Of a stretch of DNA of 64,000 nt, positions 49,871 to 58,316 are shown one piece after another; the first letter of the stretch is position 1; every line of letters begins with the position of its first letter. The position numbers and the translations under genes are program-made. The notes beneath the pieces are model-generated. The model did not search any database. It was not told the DNA's origin and worked only from the letters and a program-made list of their open reading frames with translations. Source of the stretch: Butyricicoccus pullicaecorum DSM 23266 (GTDB taxonomy: Bacteria; Bacillota; Clostridia; Oscillospirales; Butyricicoccaceae); the NCBI RefSeq assembly GCF_900167005.1, contig NZ_FUXW01000003.1, forward strand, positions 257,261 through 321,260, in the 5' to 3' direction.

Positions 49871-50971
49871 TTAGAAGTTTCCTTCCTCACGGCTGGACAG
49901 GTACTTGCGTACCATGAGCGCAACCTTGAATACGATTGCATGGTCGAATTCACGCAGGTCGAGGCCGGTCAGCTTCTTGATCTTTTCCAGACGATAGACC
50001 AGCGTATTGCGGTGTACGAACAGCTTACGCGAGGTCTCGGATACGTTCAGGTTGTTCTCGAAGAACTTCTGGATGGTAAACAGCGTCTCCTGGTCGAGCG
50101 AGTCGATCGAACCGCGCTTGAAGACCTCGGTCAGGAACATTTCGCACAGGGTGGTCGGCAGCTGATAAATCAGACGGCCGATGCCCAGGTTTTCAAAGCT
50201 GACGATGGACTTCTCAGTGTCGAATACGCCGCCGACTTCAATGGCGATCTGTGCCTCCTTGAAGGACTTTGCGATGTCCTTCATCTGAGAGGAAATCGAA
50301 CCGATACCGATGATGCACTTGACGAGCAGCTCGGACGACAGAGCCTCCTCAATCTGCTTTGCCAGCTTGATGAGGTCCTTGGGCTCGCTGCTTGCCTTGA
50401 CTTCCTTGACGACAACGATGTCGGACTCGCTGATATGCAGAACGAAATCACGCTGCTTGTCCGGGAACAGACCGGAAATCACGTCGATCGCCGCAATGTC
50501 CACACGCTCGAGCTGGCGCACCAGGAAGACCACGCGCGGCACATCGTTTCCGAAGTGCAGCTCACGCGACTTGATGTAAATATCACCCGGCAGGATGTTG
50601 TCCAGAATGATATTCTTGACAAAGGTTGCCTTGTCGTGCTTTTCGTCGTACAGCGTCTTGATGTTGTTGATCGCGACCGAAGCCAGTGCGCATACCGAGC
50701 GCGCAAGCTCATCCTCGCCCTGTACGAATACTGCGTACTCGAAACGGGTCGAACGGTCAGCGACCGAGCGGTAGGTATATCCGCCGAAACGAATCATATC
50801 ACCCGCGTAGCCCAGTTCGGTCACTGCGTCCTCACGCATCTCACCGATGCGGGGCAGATCGGTACAAGCGATAACCGCACCGGTTGCATCTACGATACCG
50901 ATTGTGCGATCCACCGTATCCTTCATCTGCAGAATAATCGACTGGAACAATCTGGAAGCCATATCCATCAC
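49871..50971 (-). CDS. PucR/CdaR-type transcriptional regulator
   Basis: A 366-residue regulator. The N-terminal half (about 5-130) resembles the sugar-diacid-recognition or GAF-like sensor (IGIVDATGAVIACTDL). A middle domain is followed by the PucR C-terminal helix-turn-helix (about 308-360) with NLNVSETSRKLFVHRNTLVYRLEKIKKLTGLDLRE, here split between helices. This last segment is diagnostic. Ligand and targets are unknown. Position just upstream of ftsEX on the same strand raises the possibility that it controls the cell-division cluster, but this is only inference. It has a TATAAT extended -10 promoter. Confidence 0.87.
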   Translation of the reverse strand: MMDMASRLFQSIILQMKDTVDRTIGIVDATGAVIACTDLPRIGEMREDAVTELGYAGDMIRFGGYTYRSVADRSTRFEYAVFVQGEDELARSVCALASVAINNIKTLYDEKHDKATFVKNIILDNILPGDIYIKSRELHFGNDVPRVVFLVRQLERVDIAAIDVISGLFPDKQRDFVLHISESDIVVVKEVKASSEPKDLIKLAKQIEEALSSELLVKCIIGIGSISSQMKDIAKSFKEAQIAIEVGGVFDTEKSIVSFENLGIGRLIYQLPTTLCEMFLTEVFKRGSIDSLDQETLFTIQKFFENNLNVSETSRKLFVHRNTLVYRLEKIKKLTGLDLREFDHAIVFKVALMVRKYLSSREEGNF

Positions 50972-51087
50972 CTTTCCCTTTTTTGAAGATCAATCTTTTT
51001 CCGCCCGTAACCTGTGTGCTGTATCTGCCGCCGCTCTCTTCGGCAACCTATACAACAAAAGATTTCTCATTCTATCTTTTTTAAGAA

Positions 51088-51096
51088 ATTATACCA
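51088..51096 (-). promoter_or_regulatory. Extended -10 promoter of the PucR-type gene
   Basis: Minus-strand TGGTATAAT (plus 51088-51096): a perfect -10 with the TGn extension. The -35 (TGTAAA at 17 bases) is poor. The leader is about 110 bases. Confidence 0.6.
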
Positions 51097-51178
51097 CAGG
51101 TTCGTCCATTTTTACACAAAAATTTTCATGAATCTTTGTATATTTTTCCAATCCGACGCAAAATCCCATATTTTTGCG

Positions 51179-51916
51179 TCAACTGCCACCCGAAACTGCC
51201 GCAAAAAGCGCCGCAATTTCTTCTTCGGTCAGCGGCCGATACTGCCCGCGCGCCAGTGCTTCATCCAGCACAAGCGGCCCCATGGACAGTCGCTCAAGTG
51301 CCTCGACATGCCCGCCGACAGCCGCGACCATGCGCTTGACCTGATGGTACTTACCCTCGCGCAGCACAACGAACACCTCGGTCAGACCGTCCGGCTGCAC
51401 CGCTCCCACGGTCAGCTCGGCCGGACGGCATTTTGTCCCGTCCCCAAGCGTCAGACCGTTCGAGAACTGCTGTACCGCGTCATCTGCCAGTGTGCCCGAC
51501 ACCAGCGCCCGATACCGCTTGTCCACATGTCTGCGCGGCGAGGTCAGTGCGTGATTGAGTGCACCGTCATCGGTCAGGAGCAGCAGGCCCTCGGTGTCCT
51601 TGTCCAACCGTCCGACCGGTGCCAGACCGTCGCGCTCGCGCTCGGGCAGCAAACTCAAGACTGTTTGCTGAGACGCGTCCTCGGTTGCCGAGATCACGCC
51701 CATCGGTTTGTTGAGCATAAAATACCGCTCGCGGCGCGCACGCAGCGCCACACCGTCGACACAGATGGTGTCCACGTCGGCATCCACCTTGCAAGCCGGA
51801 TCGCGGCAGGCTGCACCGTTGACCGTGACCCGTCCGGCACGAATGAGGCCGCCCACTTCCTTGCGGCTTCCCGCACCGCGGCTCGCCAGCATCTTATCCA
51901 GACGCTCCCGCGCCAT
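51179..51916 (-). CDS. rsuA: 16S rRNA pseudouridine synthase RsuA-type
   Basis: A 245-residue RsuA/RluB-family enzyme that isomerises a uridine in rRNA, most likely U516 of 16S rRNA. An N-terminal S4 RNA-binding domain (RLDKMLASRGAGSRKEVGGLIRAG) is followed by the synthase core. The catalytic Asp lies in GRLDKDTEGLLLLTDDG. KYHQVKRMVAAVGG is a second family motif. The ATG at 51916 is preferred because an AAGGAAGGG site fits it; the ATG six bases upstream lies too close. The region 51917-52181 has no gene and holds only AT-rich sequence and the terminator of the next gene. Confidence 0.92.
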   Translation of the reverse strand: MARERLDKMLASRGAGSRKEVGGLIRAGRVTVNGAACRDPACKVDADVDTICVDGVALRARRERYFMLNKPMGVISATEDASQQTVLSLLPERERDGLAPVGRLDKDTEGLLLLTDDGALNHALTSPRRHVDKRYRALVSGTLADDAVQQFSNGLTLGDGTKCRPAELTVGAVQPDGLTEVFVVLREGKYHQVKRMVAAVGGHVEALERLSMGPLVLDEALARGQYRPLTEEEIAALFAAVSGGS

Positions 51917-52137
51917 GCACATCCCTTCCTTTCCTCAGATACACATAGCGTACCACTTTTTTGCACTTTGCACAATAGCTCCAGCAAAAAAACCGAATTT
52001 CTTCGCTCACTCTTGTTAGTTTTTTACAACGCCTCTGCTTACCTTCCACAAACATGCACAAAATCCTTCAGGTATTTTTTACGATTTGACCGGCTCGTTT
52101 GGTGTAACCATAGCGGAAATTTCCGGTAAAACAGCGA

Positions 52138-52168
52138 AAAGCCAGACCGATTTTTCCGGTCTGGCTCG
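52138..52168 (-). terminator. Terminator of the DUF4830-type gene
   Basis: AGCCAGACCG/CGGTCTGGCT, a perfect 10-bp stem. On the minus strand it is followed by TTTTCGC. It also has TTTTTT seven bases beyond on the plus side. Confidence 0.75.
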
Positions 52169-52181
52169 CATTTTTTCGCGA

Positions 52182-52697
52182 TTATTCGCCCTCGGACGGT
52201 GTCTGCGTCTGATCGCCCGCCGAACGATCTGTAACCGCTCGGACAAAACCATCTGCATCTTCTGAGCAGATATCCGCCGCGATTAAGTTGTCCCGGTAGA
52301 GTACCAGATTGGCCGTGACCCCGGTTTCTCCGCTCGGGTCGTTGCGCACCTGATAGACGTACAGCTGGCATTTCCTGCCCTGATAGCGGGTCAGATCCAG
52401 CCCCTGTGTCTTTTGCAGTTCATTGTAGCTCTGGTAGGCCGCGTCGAAGGTATCCGGGATGCGCACGTCCTGTTCGGACACCGGGTTTTCATCGACTTCC
52501 CAGCCATACCCCCGCAAAAATGCCACGCGGTCATCGTTCGTCTTGAGCTTACACGAGATACTGACCTCGGCCGCCGTGCTGGCGGTATCCGCTTCCCCGC
52601 CCAACAGCCAACAGCCCGCACCCACCACCATCGCACAGACCGCCAGCAGGCCGACTACCAGTTTTCTGCGGGTCAGTTTGGTCGCATACATTACCAT
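52182..52697 (-). CDS. DUF4830-like membrane-anchored protein
   Basis: A protein of 171 residues. A single N-terminal hydrophobic segment (about 13-33), ending in GAGCWL, anchors or exports it. The rest resembles DUF4830 proteins of Clostridia: FLRGYGWEVDENPV, VRIPDTFDAAYQSYNELQ, GLDLTRYQGRK and a final GFVRAV. The function of this family is unknown. The start was taken at the ATG with GGGAGG 11 bases away; a second ATG two codons later is equally possible. It is single between rsuA and the EF-G-like gene. The family match is by memory of conserved segments. Confidence 0.75.
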   Translation of the reverse strand: MVMYATKLTRRKLVVGLLAVCAMVVGAGCWLLGGEADTASTAAEVSISCKLKTNDDRVAFLRGYGWEVDENPVSEQDVRIPDTFDAAYQSYNELQKTQGLDLTRYQGRKCQLYVYQVRNDPSGETGVTANLVLYRDNLIAADICSEDADGFVRAVTDRSAGDQTQTPSEGE

Positions 52698-52766
52698 AAA
52701 TCCCAACGCCTCCCATCGCGTATCCTTACCACAAAGATATGGACGGGCAGGCCGATTTAGAACCAC

Positions 52767-52803
52767 AAAAAAGAAGGACATCCACTGTTTTGGATGCCCT
52801 TCT
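52767..52803 (-). terminator. Terminator of the EF-G-like gene
   Basis: AGAAGG-ACATCC paired with GGATG-CCCTTCT (one mismatch). The minus strand ends in six T (plus A run 52767-52772). Confidence 0.85.
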
Positions 52804-52866
52804 TGCAAATCCCGTGCAGGCCGTGCGCTGCCCGCACGGAATCAGGGGGACTTTTTGTAATCAGAC

Positions 52867-54948
52867 TCAGTCGCCCAGTGCCTCCAGGCGAGCCTTGTTG
52901 TCGGCGATGACCTTCTCCTGTACCGGAGCCGGTGCCTCGTCGTAGCGGATGAACTCGGACTCGAACGAGCCACGGCCCTGAGTCATCGAGCGCAGGGTGA
53001 TGGCATAGTCAGACAGCTCTGCCATCGGTGCCTCGGCCAGAATCTCCTGCTTGCCGCCGTCAACCGGGTTCATACCCATGATGCGGCCGCGGCGCTTGTT
53101 CAGATCGCCGATGACATCGCCCATGTAAGCGTCCGGAATCAGAACCTTGAGCGAGCAGATGGGCTCAAGCAGAACCGGGGATGCCTGCGGGATACCAGCC
53201 TTGTATGCCAGACGAGCAGCCATCTTGAAGGACAGCTCGTTGGAGTCGACATCGTGGTAAGAACCGTCGGTCAGGGTAGCCTTCAGGCCGACCAGCGGAT
53301 AGCCAGCCAGCACACCGTGCTCCATTGCCTCGCGGATGCCCTTTTCAACTGCCGGCCAGAAGTTCTTCGGAACCGAACCGCCGAAGATGCTCTCTGCAAA
53401 GACGAAATCCTGATCCATGCAGGGCTCGAAGTCCATCTTGACGTGACCATACTGGCCATGACCGCCCGACTGCTTCTTGTGCTTGCCTTCAACCGATACC
53501 TTTTTGCGGATCTTCTCGCGGTACGGCACGATGGGCTTGGACAGCTCGACCTCAACGCCGAACTTGTTCTTGAGCTTGGAGCAGATGACATCCAGATGGA
53601 TATCGCCCATGCCCGAGATCAGCATCTGCTTGGTCTCGGTGTTGTACTCGGTGGAGAAGGACGGGTCTTCGTCACGCAGACGAGCCAGACCGGTTGCGAG
53701 CTTTTCTTCGTTGCCCTTGTTCTTGGGTGCGATACCCTGTGCATAGCACGGCTTGGGCGGCTGTACCGGATCGAGGTTGACCTTACGAACCGACATGGAC
53801 AGCGTATCGCCGGTCTTGGTGGTTACGAGCTTTGCAACTGCGCCGATATCGCCGCAGCCGATCTCGGTGACCTCGGTGGTCTTCTTACCGCAGATCTCGT
53901 AGATATGTGCCATCTTCTCGTTGGCATCTGCACGGCGGTTTACCAGAGTCATATCCTGCTTAACCGAACCGGAGAATACCTTGAAGTAAGAGAATCTGCC
54001 GTACTGGTCGGCAACCGTCTTGAAGATCATAGCTACAGTCGAGCCGTTGGGCGTGCAGTTGATCTCGATCAGCTCGCCCTTCTCGTCCTCGCAGACCTCA
54101 ACCGGTGCTTCGTCGGGAGACGGCATGTAATCGGCAATGCCCTTGAGCAGTGCGTAGGAACCGATACCGGTTGCAGCGGTGCCGCAGAATACCGGTGCGA
54201 TAACCAGGTCCTTGACACCCTGACGGATGCCGGCGATCAGCTCTTCGTCCGAGAACTCTTCGCCTGCGAAGTAGCGCTCCATCAGCTCTTCGGACAGCTC
54301 TGCAACGTTCTCGCACAGTGCTGCGCGGTGCTGATCGATACGGTCTACCATGTTCTCCGGGATCGGGATCTCGACGCGCTTGGTGCCGTCCATGCGGTAT
54401 GCCTTGCGGATAACACAGTCGACAACGCCTACGGTATCACGATTGCCCTCGAAGATGGGCACGACGATCGGACAAACCGAAACGCCGAACTGCTTCTGCA
54501 GCTTATGCAGCGAAGTATAGTAATCGGAGTTTTCCTCATCGATCTTGGAGATGTAGAACATGCGGGGCATCTTGCGCTCTTCCGCACGCGCCCATGCCTT
54601 CTCGGTGCCGACACCGGGGCCGGACTTACCGGTTGCAACGATCAGCGCGGACTCGGACACGCGCAGTGCCTGATTGACTTCGTTTTCGAAATCGAAGAAG
54701 CCTGGGGTATCGAGCAGGTTGATCTTGCAGTCGTTCCATACGACCGGTGCAACGGCGGTCGAGATGGAGAACTGGCGCTTGATCTCTTCGGGGTCGAAAT
54801 CACATACGGTATTTCCATCGGGTACCTTACCGACGCGGTCGGTAACCCCGGCGGTGAATAACAGGCTCTCGACCAGCGAGGTCTTACCGTCGCCGCCGTG
54901 ACCCATGATGCATACGTTTCGGATCTTGTTTACCGGAAATGTCGCCAT
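52867..54948 (-). CDS. Elongation factor G-like translational GTPase (EF-G-II type)
   Basis: A 693-residue five-domain GTPase related to EF-G. The P loop reads GHGGDGKTSL, where classical EF-G has AHIDAGKTT. G3 is DTPGFFDF, and G4 is SKID instead of NKMD. Domains II-V are complete, with IVPYREKI and the C-terminal EPICSLKVLIPDAYMG. These changes mark the EF-G-II paralogue group, whose role is unclear; a normal fusA should exist elsewhere. The ATG at 54948 has AGGAGAG nearby; 58 extra in-frame codons upstream are leader. It has a good promoter and its own terminator, so it is monocistronic. Confidence 0.9.
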   Translation of the reverse strand: MATFPVNKIRNVCIMGHGGDGKTSLVESLLFTAGVTDRVGKVPDGNTVCDFDPEEIKRQFSISTAVAPVVWNDCKINLLDTPGFFDFENEVNQALRVSESALIVATGKSGPGVGTEKAWARAEERKMPRMFYISKIDEENSDYYTSLHKLQKQFGVSVCPIVVPIFEGNRDTVGVVDCVIRKAYRMDGTKRVEIPIPENMVDRIDQHRAALCENVAELSEELMERYFAGEEFSDEELIAGIRQGVKDLVIAPVFCGTAATGIGSYALLKGIADYMPSPDEAPVEVCEDEKGELIEINCTPNGSTVAMIFKTVADQYGRFSYFKVFSGSVKQDMTLVNRRADANEKMAHIYEICGKKTTEVTEIGCGDIGAVAKLVTTKTGDTLSMSVRKVNLDPVQPPKPCYAQGIAPKNKGNEEKLATGLARLRDEDPSFSTEYNTETKQMLISGMGDIHLDVICSKLKNKFGVEVELSKPIVPYREKIRKKVSVEGKHKKQSGGHGQYGHVKMDFEPCMDQDFVFAESIFGGSVPKNFWPAVEKGIREAMEHGVLAGYPLVGLKATLTDGSYHDVDSNELSFKMAARLAYKAGIPQASPVLLEPICSLKVLIPDAYMGDVIGDLNKRRGRIMGMNPVDGGKQEILAEAPMAELSDYAITLRSMTQGRGSFESEFIRYDEAPAPVQEKVIADNKARLEALGD

Positions 54949-55017
54949 AATTACACACTCTCCTGCCATTTTGTTCTTTCGCTTGCGCACATTGGAGTCG
55001 ATTACTCCTTGTTCGTA

Positions 55018-55046
55018 ATTATAACCCACTATCGCGAGAATTGCAA
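55018..55046 (-). promoter_or_regulatory. Sigma-A promoter of the EF-G-like gene
   Basis: Minus-strand TTGCAA (plus 55041-55046), 17 bases, perfect TATAAT (plus 55018-55023). Confidence 0.75.
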
Positions 55047-55086
55047 CCGATTTTTTATGCAGTATGCACATTTTTATTGAGATATG

Positions 55087-55118
55087 AAAAACACCGCCCT
55101 TTCGGACGGTGTTTTTTT
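55087..55118 (-). terminator. Terminator of the degenerate P-type ATPase gene
   Basis: ACACCGCCC/GGACGGTGT stem with one mismatch. A run of A (55087-55091) gives T on the minus strand; seven T on the plus side make it look bidirectional. Confidence 0.8.
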
Positions 55119-55134
55119 GCACAATTTTTACTTC

Positions 55135-57270
55135 TTAAAGTCCCTTTCTGGTATGGAAAGTGACAAAAAACGACGGAATGTACCAGAGAATGAGATAAAG
55201 CAGCACATTTCTCGGCGTGACCGCCTCGGGATGGCCGGTGAAGGCAAGATAGAACATCAGAAGCAGGCCGCAGATACCGCCGACCGCGCCCAAAATCAGG
55301 TTGGAGCGCATTGCGCCGGACAGCTTGTCTGCCGACTGGTGTACCTGTGCAAAGGGCACAATGCCGTCGCGCGACAGAATTGCGCAGACACGGTCGCCCA
55401 TGGTGTAGGCAGACGAGGTCACGGCAGCGACACGGTCGGAAGCCACCTCGCCGATGCGTCCGCGGCGGGTCTCGAACATCTTCTGCACCATCTCGGGCGA
55501 GATGTTGAAGTCACGGGTTGCCAGCTCGGGCATCACCTTGAGGCGAATGAGTGCCTGCAAAGCGCTGAACGTCTGGGCGTTGGAGTGATAGGTCAGCTGG
55601 ATGACACCGGCGGGCTGACCGTTGATGACCACATAGACACCGGTCTCGACGTCTCTGCCCTTCTTGGGCTCCTGTACCGGCATGCCCATGCGTGCCATGT
55701 ACGCAGCCGTGCCGACCAGTACGGTATCCGCACCGATCTCACCCGACAGACCGCCCATATCGTAGACCTTGATATTGGTCGCACGTGCCGGACGGCCGTA
55801 CTGCTCACGCAGCGCCTCGGCCAGCAGCTTGCCGATCTCCATGTCGTAGCCGTCGGTGACGGCAACTGCATAGGACAGCAGCTTTTCCGGGGTGTAGCCG
55901 CTGTGTGCGCGCACCTCGGTGATGGTGACCGTTCCGCCCGGGAACAAATCGGTGTCCTGAATGACCGCACGGCGTGCCTTGCGCACGCGGAATGCGGCCT
56001 GACCGCCTGCCAGAGCTGCGCCCTCGGACAGCAGACGGCGGGAAACATGGTAATAAGCACGGCCAAACGCGCACAGGATGGGCAGCGGGCTGACGATGGT
56101 CAGCATGGCCGACAGATTCCAGAAGAAGTAGCTGATATCCTGACGTACCAGCGAGACGACAACCGACAGCACGATGCAGGCTGCCAGCATGATGGGTGCA
56201 TAGACCTTGGCAAAGCGCTCGGTTGCGTCCGGACGCTCGAGCTCGCGCTGGAACTCGGTGCGGTCGCCCAGACGCGACTTGACCGTGCGGCGGGCATGGT
56301 CGTTGCTGTCATGGTGATAGTAGACACCCATCGGGTTTTCGTGCAGGGTGAGTGCCTTGTACGCACGTGCACGGCCTGCGCAGCGGTTCTTCTCCTCGCG
56401 GATGGCTGCGTACAGCAGCAGGATGCAGATGGAGGAGTACGGCAGAACGCCAGCCCAACCGCCGATGATGAAGGACATACAGTGCAGAATGGTGGCCATA
56501 TTGGCAATGGCGACGAGCGAAGCGCGGTCAGCCTTGCCGGTGACCAGGTTGTAGAAGCCCGAACCGACGACATCAATGCCGATCAGCATGGCAATAATCT
56601 CAAAACCGACCTGTACGAGCATGAACAGGCGCGGATTGGAAGCGAAGCTGATGAGGCTGGGCATGGGCAGAGCCAGACTCTCAGCCATGGTCAGATAAAG
56701 CGAAATCAGACCCAGGATCAGCACCGGAATGGCACGTCGTCCGAGGTTCTTGGAACGGCGATTATTGAGCACCATGGCCTTGCTCGGTTCAATCAGCTCT
56801 ACATCGTCCTCGTCCTCATCGCGCATGCGTGCCGCCTGACGGGGCATCTGCTGCTGCGCTGCCGGACGCTGCTGAGCGCGGACAGGTTCTCCCTCCTGCT
56901 CTGCCTGCGCGGGCTGTGCTGCCTGCTGTGCGCTCTTGCGCTGCACGCGAATTTCCTGCTGCTGCATGCCGGACGCCGTGCGCGGTGCACCGCTCTGTGC
57001 AGCCGGGCGTGCCGCCTGCTGCTTGGGTGCAAACTGCGGGGGTGTGGTCGCGTGTGCCGCGTGCTCAGCGTTGGCCTCGTCGACCACACCGCTGACCTCG
57101 GCTAAAATATCGTCCAGATTAAACGTGCGCCCGCCGCTGGTGTTGCGGCTCTCCTGCGCCTGCGGCGCTGCCGCAGCCTCGGCCTTCACCTGGCTCTTGG
57201 GCTCGGGCACATCCTCGCCGAGCAGCTTACGAATGTCGTTGAGCTCGGCGGTATCGAATTTGTTGCTCAT
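55135..57270 (-). CDS. Degenerate P1B-type (heavy-metal) ATPase homologue with disordered N-terminus
   Basis: A 711-residue membrane protein. Residues 1-165 are rich in Gln, Ala and Pro and probably disordered, with a short conserved-looking motif (NKFDTAELNDIRKLLGE) at the start. From residue 180 it follows the order of heavy-metal P-type ATPases: four membrane helices, then a pair of helices with FAKVYAPIMLAACIVL, a nucleotide-binding-like region (VLVGTAAYMARMGM; VYVVINGQPAGVIQL) and two final helices. Every catalytic motif is missing: CPC is SPLP (394-397), DKTGT is DTDLF (439-443), the SEHP histidine is lost, the actuator domain with TGE is almost absent, and no GDGxND is found. It cannot be a standard pump. 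The start at 57270 has GAGGAGA. It lies eight bases after rlmB and is co-transcribed with it. Confidence 0.78.
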   Translation of the reverse strand: MSNKFDTAELNDIRKLLGEDVPEPKSQVKAEAAAAPQAQESRNTSGGRTFNLDDILAEVSGVVDEANAEHAAHATTPPQFAPKQQAARPAAQSGAPRTASGMQQQEIRVQRKSAQQAAQPAQAEQEGEPVRAQQRPAAQQQMPRQAARMRDEDEDDVELIEPSKAMVLNNRRSKNLGRRAIPVLILGLISLYLTMAESLALPMPSLISFASNPRLFMLVQVGFEIIAMLIGIDVVGSGFYNLVTGKADRASLVAIANMATILHCMSFIIGGWAGVLPYSSICILLLYAAIREEKNRCAGRARAYKALTLHENPMGVYYHHDSNDHARRTVKSRLGDRTEFQRELERPDATERFAKVYAPIMLAACIVLSVVVSLVRQDISYFFWNLSAMLTIVSPLPILCAFGRAYYHVSRRLLSEGAALAGGQAAFRVRKARRAVIQDTDLFPGGTVTITEVRAHSGYTPEKLLSYAVAVTDGYDMEIGKLLAEALREQYGRPARATNIKVYDMGGLSGEIGADTVLVGTAAYMARMGMPVQEPKKGRDVETGVYVVINGQPAGVIQLTYHSNAQTFSALQALIRLKVMPELATRDFNISPEMVQKMFETRRGRIGEVASDRVAAVTSSAYTMGDRVCAILSRDGIVPFAQVHQSADKLSGAMRSNLILGAVGGICGLLLMFYLAFTGHPEAVTPRNVLLYLILWYIPSFFVTFHTRKGL

Positions 57271-57278
57271 TTCTCTCC

Positions 57279-58061
57279 TCACTTCCCATAAGTCCGACGG
57301 CGAACGGCCTCAAACAGCAGTACTGCCGCCGCATTTGATGCGTTGAGCGAATTGACCTTGCCACGCATCGGAATGCTCACAATAAAATCACACTTCTGGC
57401 GCACCAGACGGCTGATACCCTCGCCCTCGGAACCGATTACGATGGCGGTCGGGCCGGCAAAATCGGCCTCATACAGGCCAACCGTGCCGTCAGCCTCGGC
57501 ACCAAACACCCACACGCCGCGTTCCTTGAGCTCGTCAATGAGTCCGGCGAGGTTGACCGTCTTGTGCACGGGCATATAGGCCAGCGCACCGGCCGATGCG
57601 CGTGCCGCAACCGCGGTCAGACCAGCCGCGCGGCGCTTGGGGATAATCACGCCGTGTGCGCCTGCGGTCTCAGCCGATCGGATGATCGCGCCCAGATTGT
57701 GCGGGTCTGCGATGCCGTCGCAGATGACGAACATCGGCGCCTCTCCCTTATCCGCCGCGTTCTGAAACAGGTCGTCAAGGCTCGCATAAGCGTGCGCCGC
57801 TGCCTGTGCGATGACACCCTGGTGATTGCCGGTCGTGCTCATGCCGTCCAGCTTGCGTCGGTCGCACTCGACGACCGGTACCCCGCGCGACTTTGCCAGC
57901 GCGATGATATCGCCCATGCGTGCGCCCTGTGCCACGAATACTTTATCGCAATCCTGACCGGATCGCAAAAGCTCGGTCACCGCATTGCGGCCCTCGAGCA
58001 GATTATTATCTTCGTCCGCTTCCCGATTGGGACGGAATTTTTTTCCATTCGGATTGTGCAT
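57279..58061 (-). CDS. rlmB: 23S rRNA (guanosine-2'-O-)-methyltransferase RlmB-like
   Basis: A 260-residue SPOUT methyltransferase that modifies a G in the 23S rRNA peptidyl-transferase loop (G2251 in E. coli). An N-terminal substrate domain (EGRNAVTELLRSGQDCDKVFV) leads to the knot with DPHNLGAIIRSAE, IGSEGEGISRLVR and IPMRGKVNSLNASNAAAV. The preferred ATG at 58061 has GGGAG six to seven bases away; the frame extends five codons further without benefit. It has its own promoter and precedes the degenerate P-type ATPase gene. Confidence 0.93.
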   Translation of the reverse strand: MHNPNGKKFRPNREADEDNNLLEGRNAVTELLRSGQDCDKVFVAQGARMGDIIALAKSRGVPVVECDRRKLDGMSTTGNHQGVIAQAAAHAYASLDDLFQNAADKGEAPMFVICDGIADPHNLGAIIRSAETAGAHGVIIPKRRAAGLTAVAARASAGALAYMPVHKTVNLAGLIDELKERGVWVFGAEADGTVGLYEADFAGPTAIVIGSEGEGISRLVRQKCDFIVSIPMRGKVNSLNASNAAAVLLFEAVRRRTYGK

Positions 58062-58101
58062 CTTAAATTCTCCCAAAAATAGAATTTCCAGTCTGGTTTT
58101 T

Positions 58102-58131
58102 ATTATAGCACACCCGATTCGGCTGGTTCAA
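58102..58131 (-). promoter_or_regulatory. Sigma-A promoter of rlmB
   Basis: Minus-strand TTGAAC (plus 58126-58131), 18 bases, perfect TATAAT (plus 58102-58107). The transcript probably also covers the P-type ATPase homologue. Confidence 0.75.
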
Positions 58132-58203
58132 TGTCCATTCGATGAATTCATCAAATTGTTACCTGTTTGCCTTCCGATACAGCAAAAATACCCCGATACG
58201 CAC

Positions 58204-58233
58204 AAAAAGACGGCTCCCAAAACAGGAGCCGTC
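58204..58233 (-). terminator. Terminator of the aspartate-family operon (after lysC)
   Basis: Perfect GACGGCTCC/GGAGCCGTC stem, seven-base loop, then five T on the minus strand (plus 58204-58208). The 83 bases between the lysC stop and this stem contain two smaller GC-rich hairpins and no gene. Confidence 0.85.
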
Positions 58234-58316
58234 CCCGCTTGCCTTTCGGTTTCCCGGAAAGGGCAATCCGATGCCGCGCAGCCGGGGGTCGACTGCCGCT
58301 GCAAGGGTATATTTTC

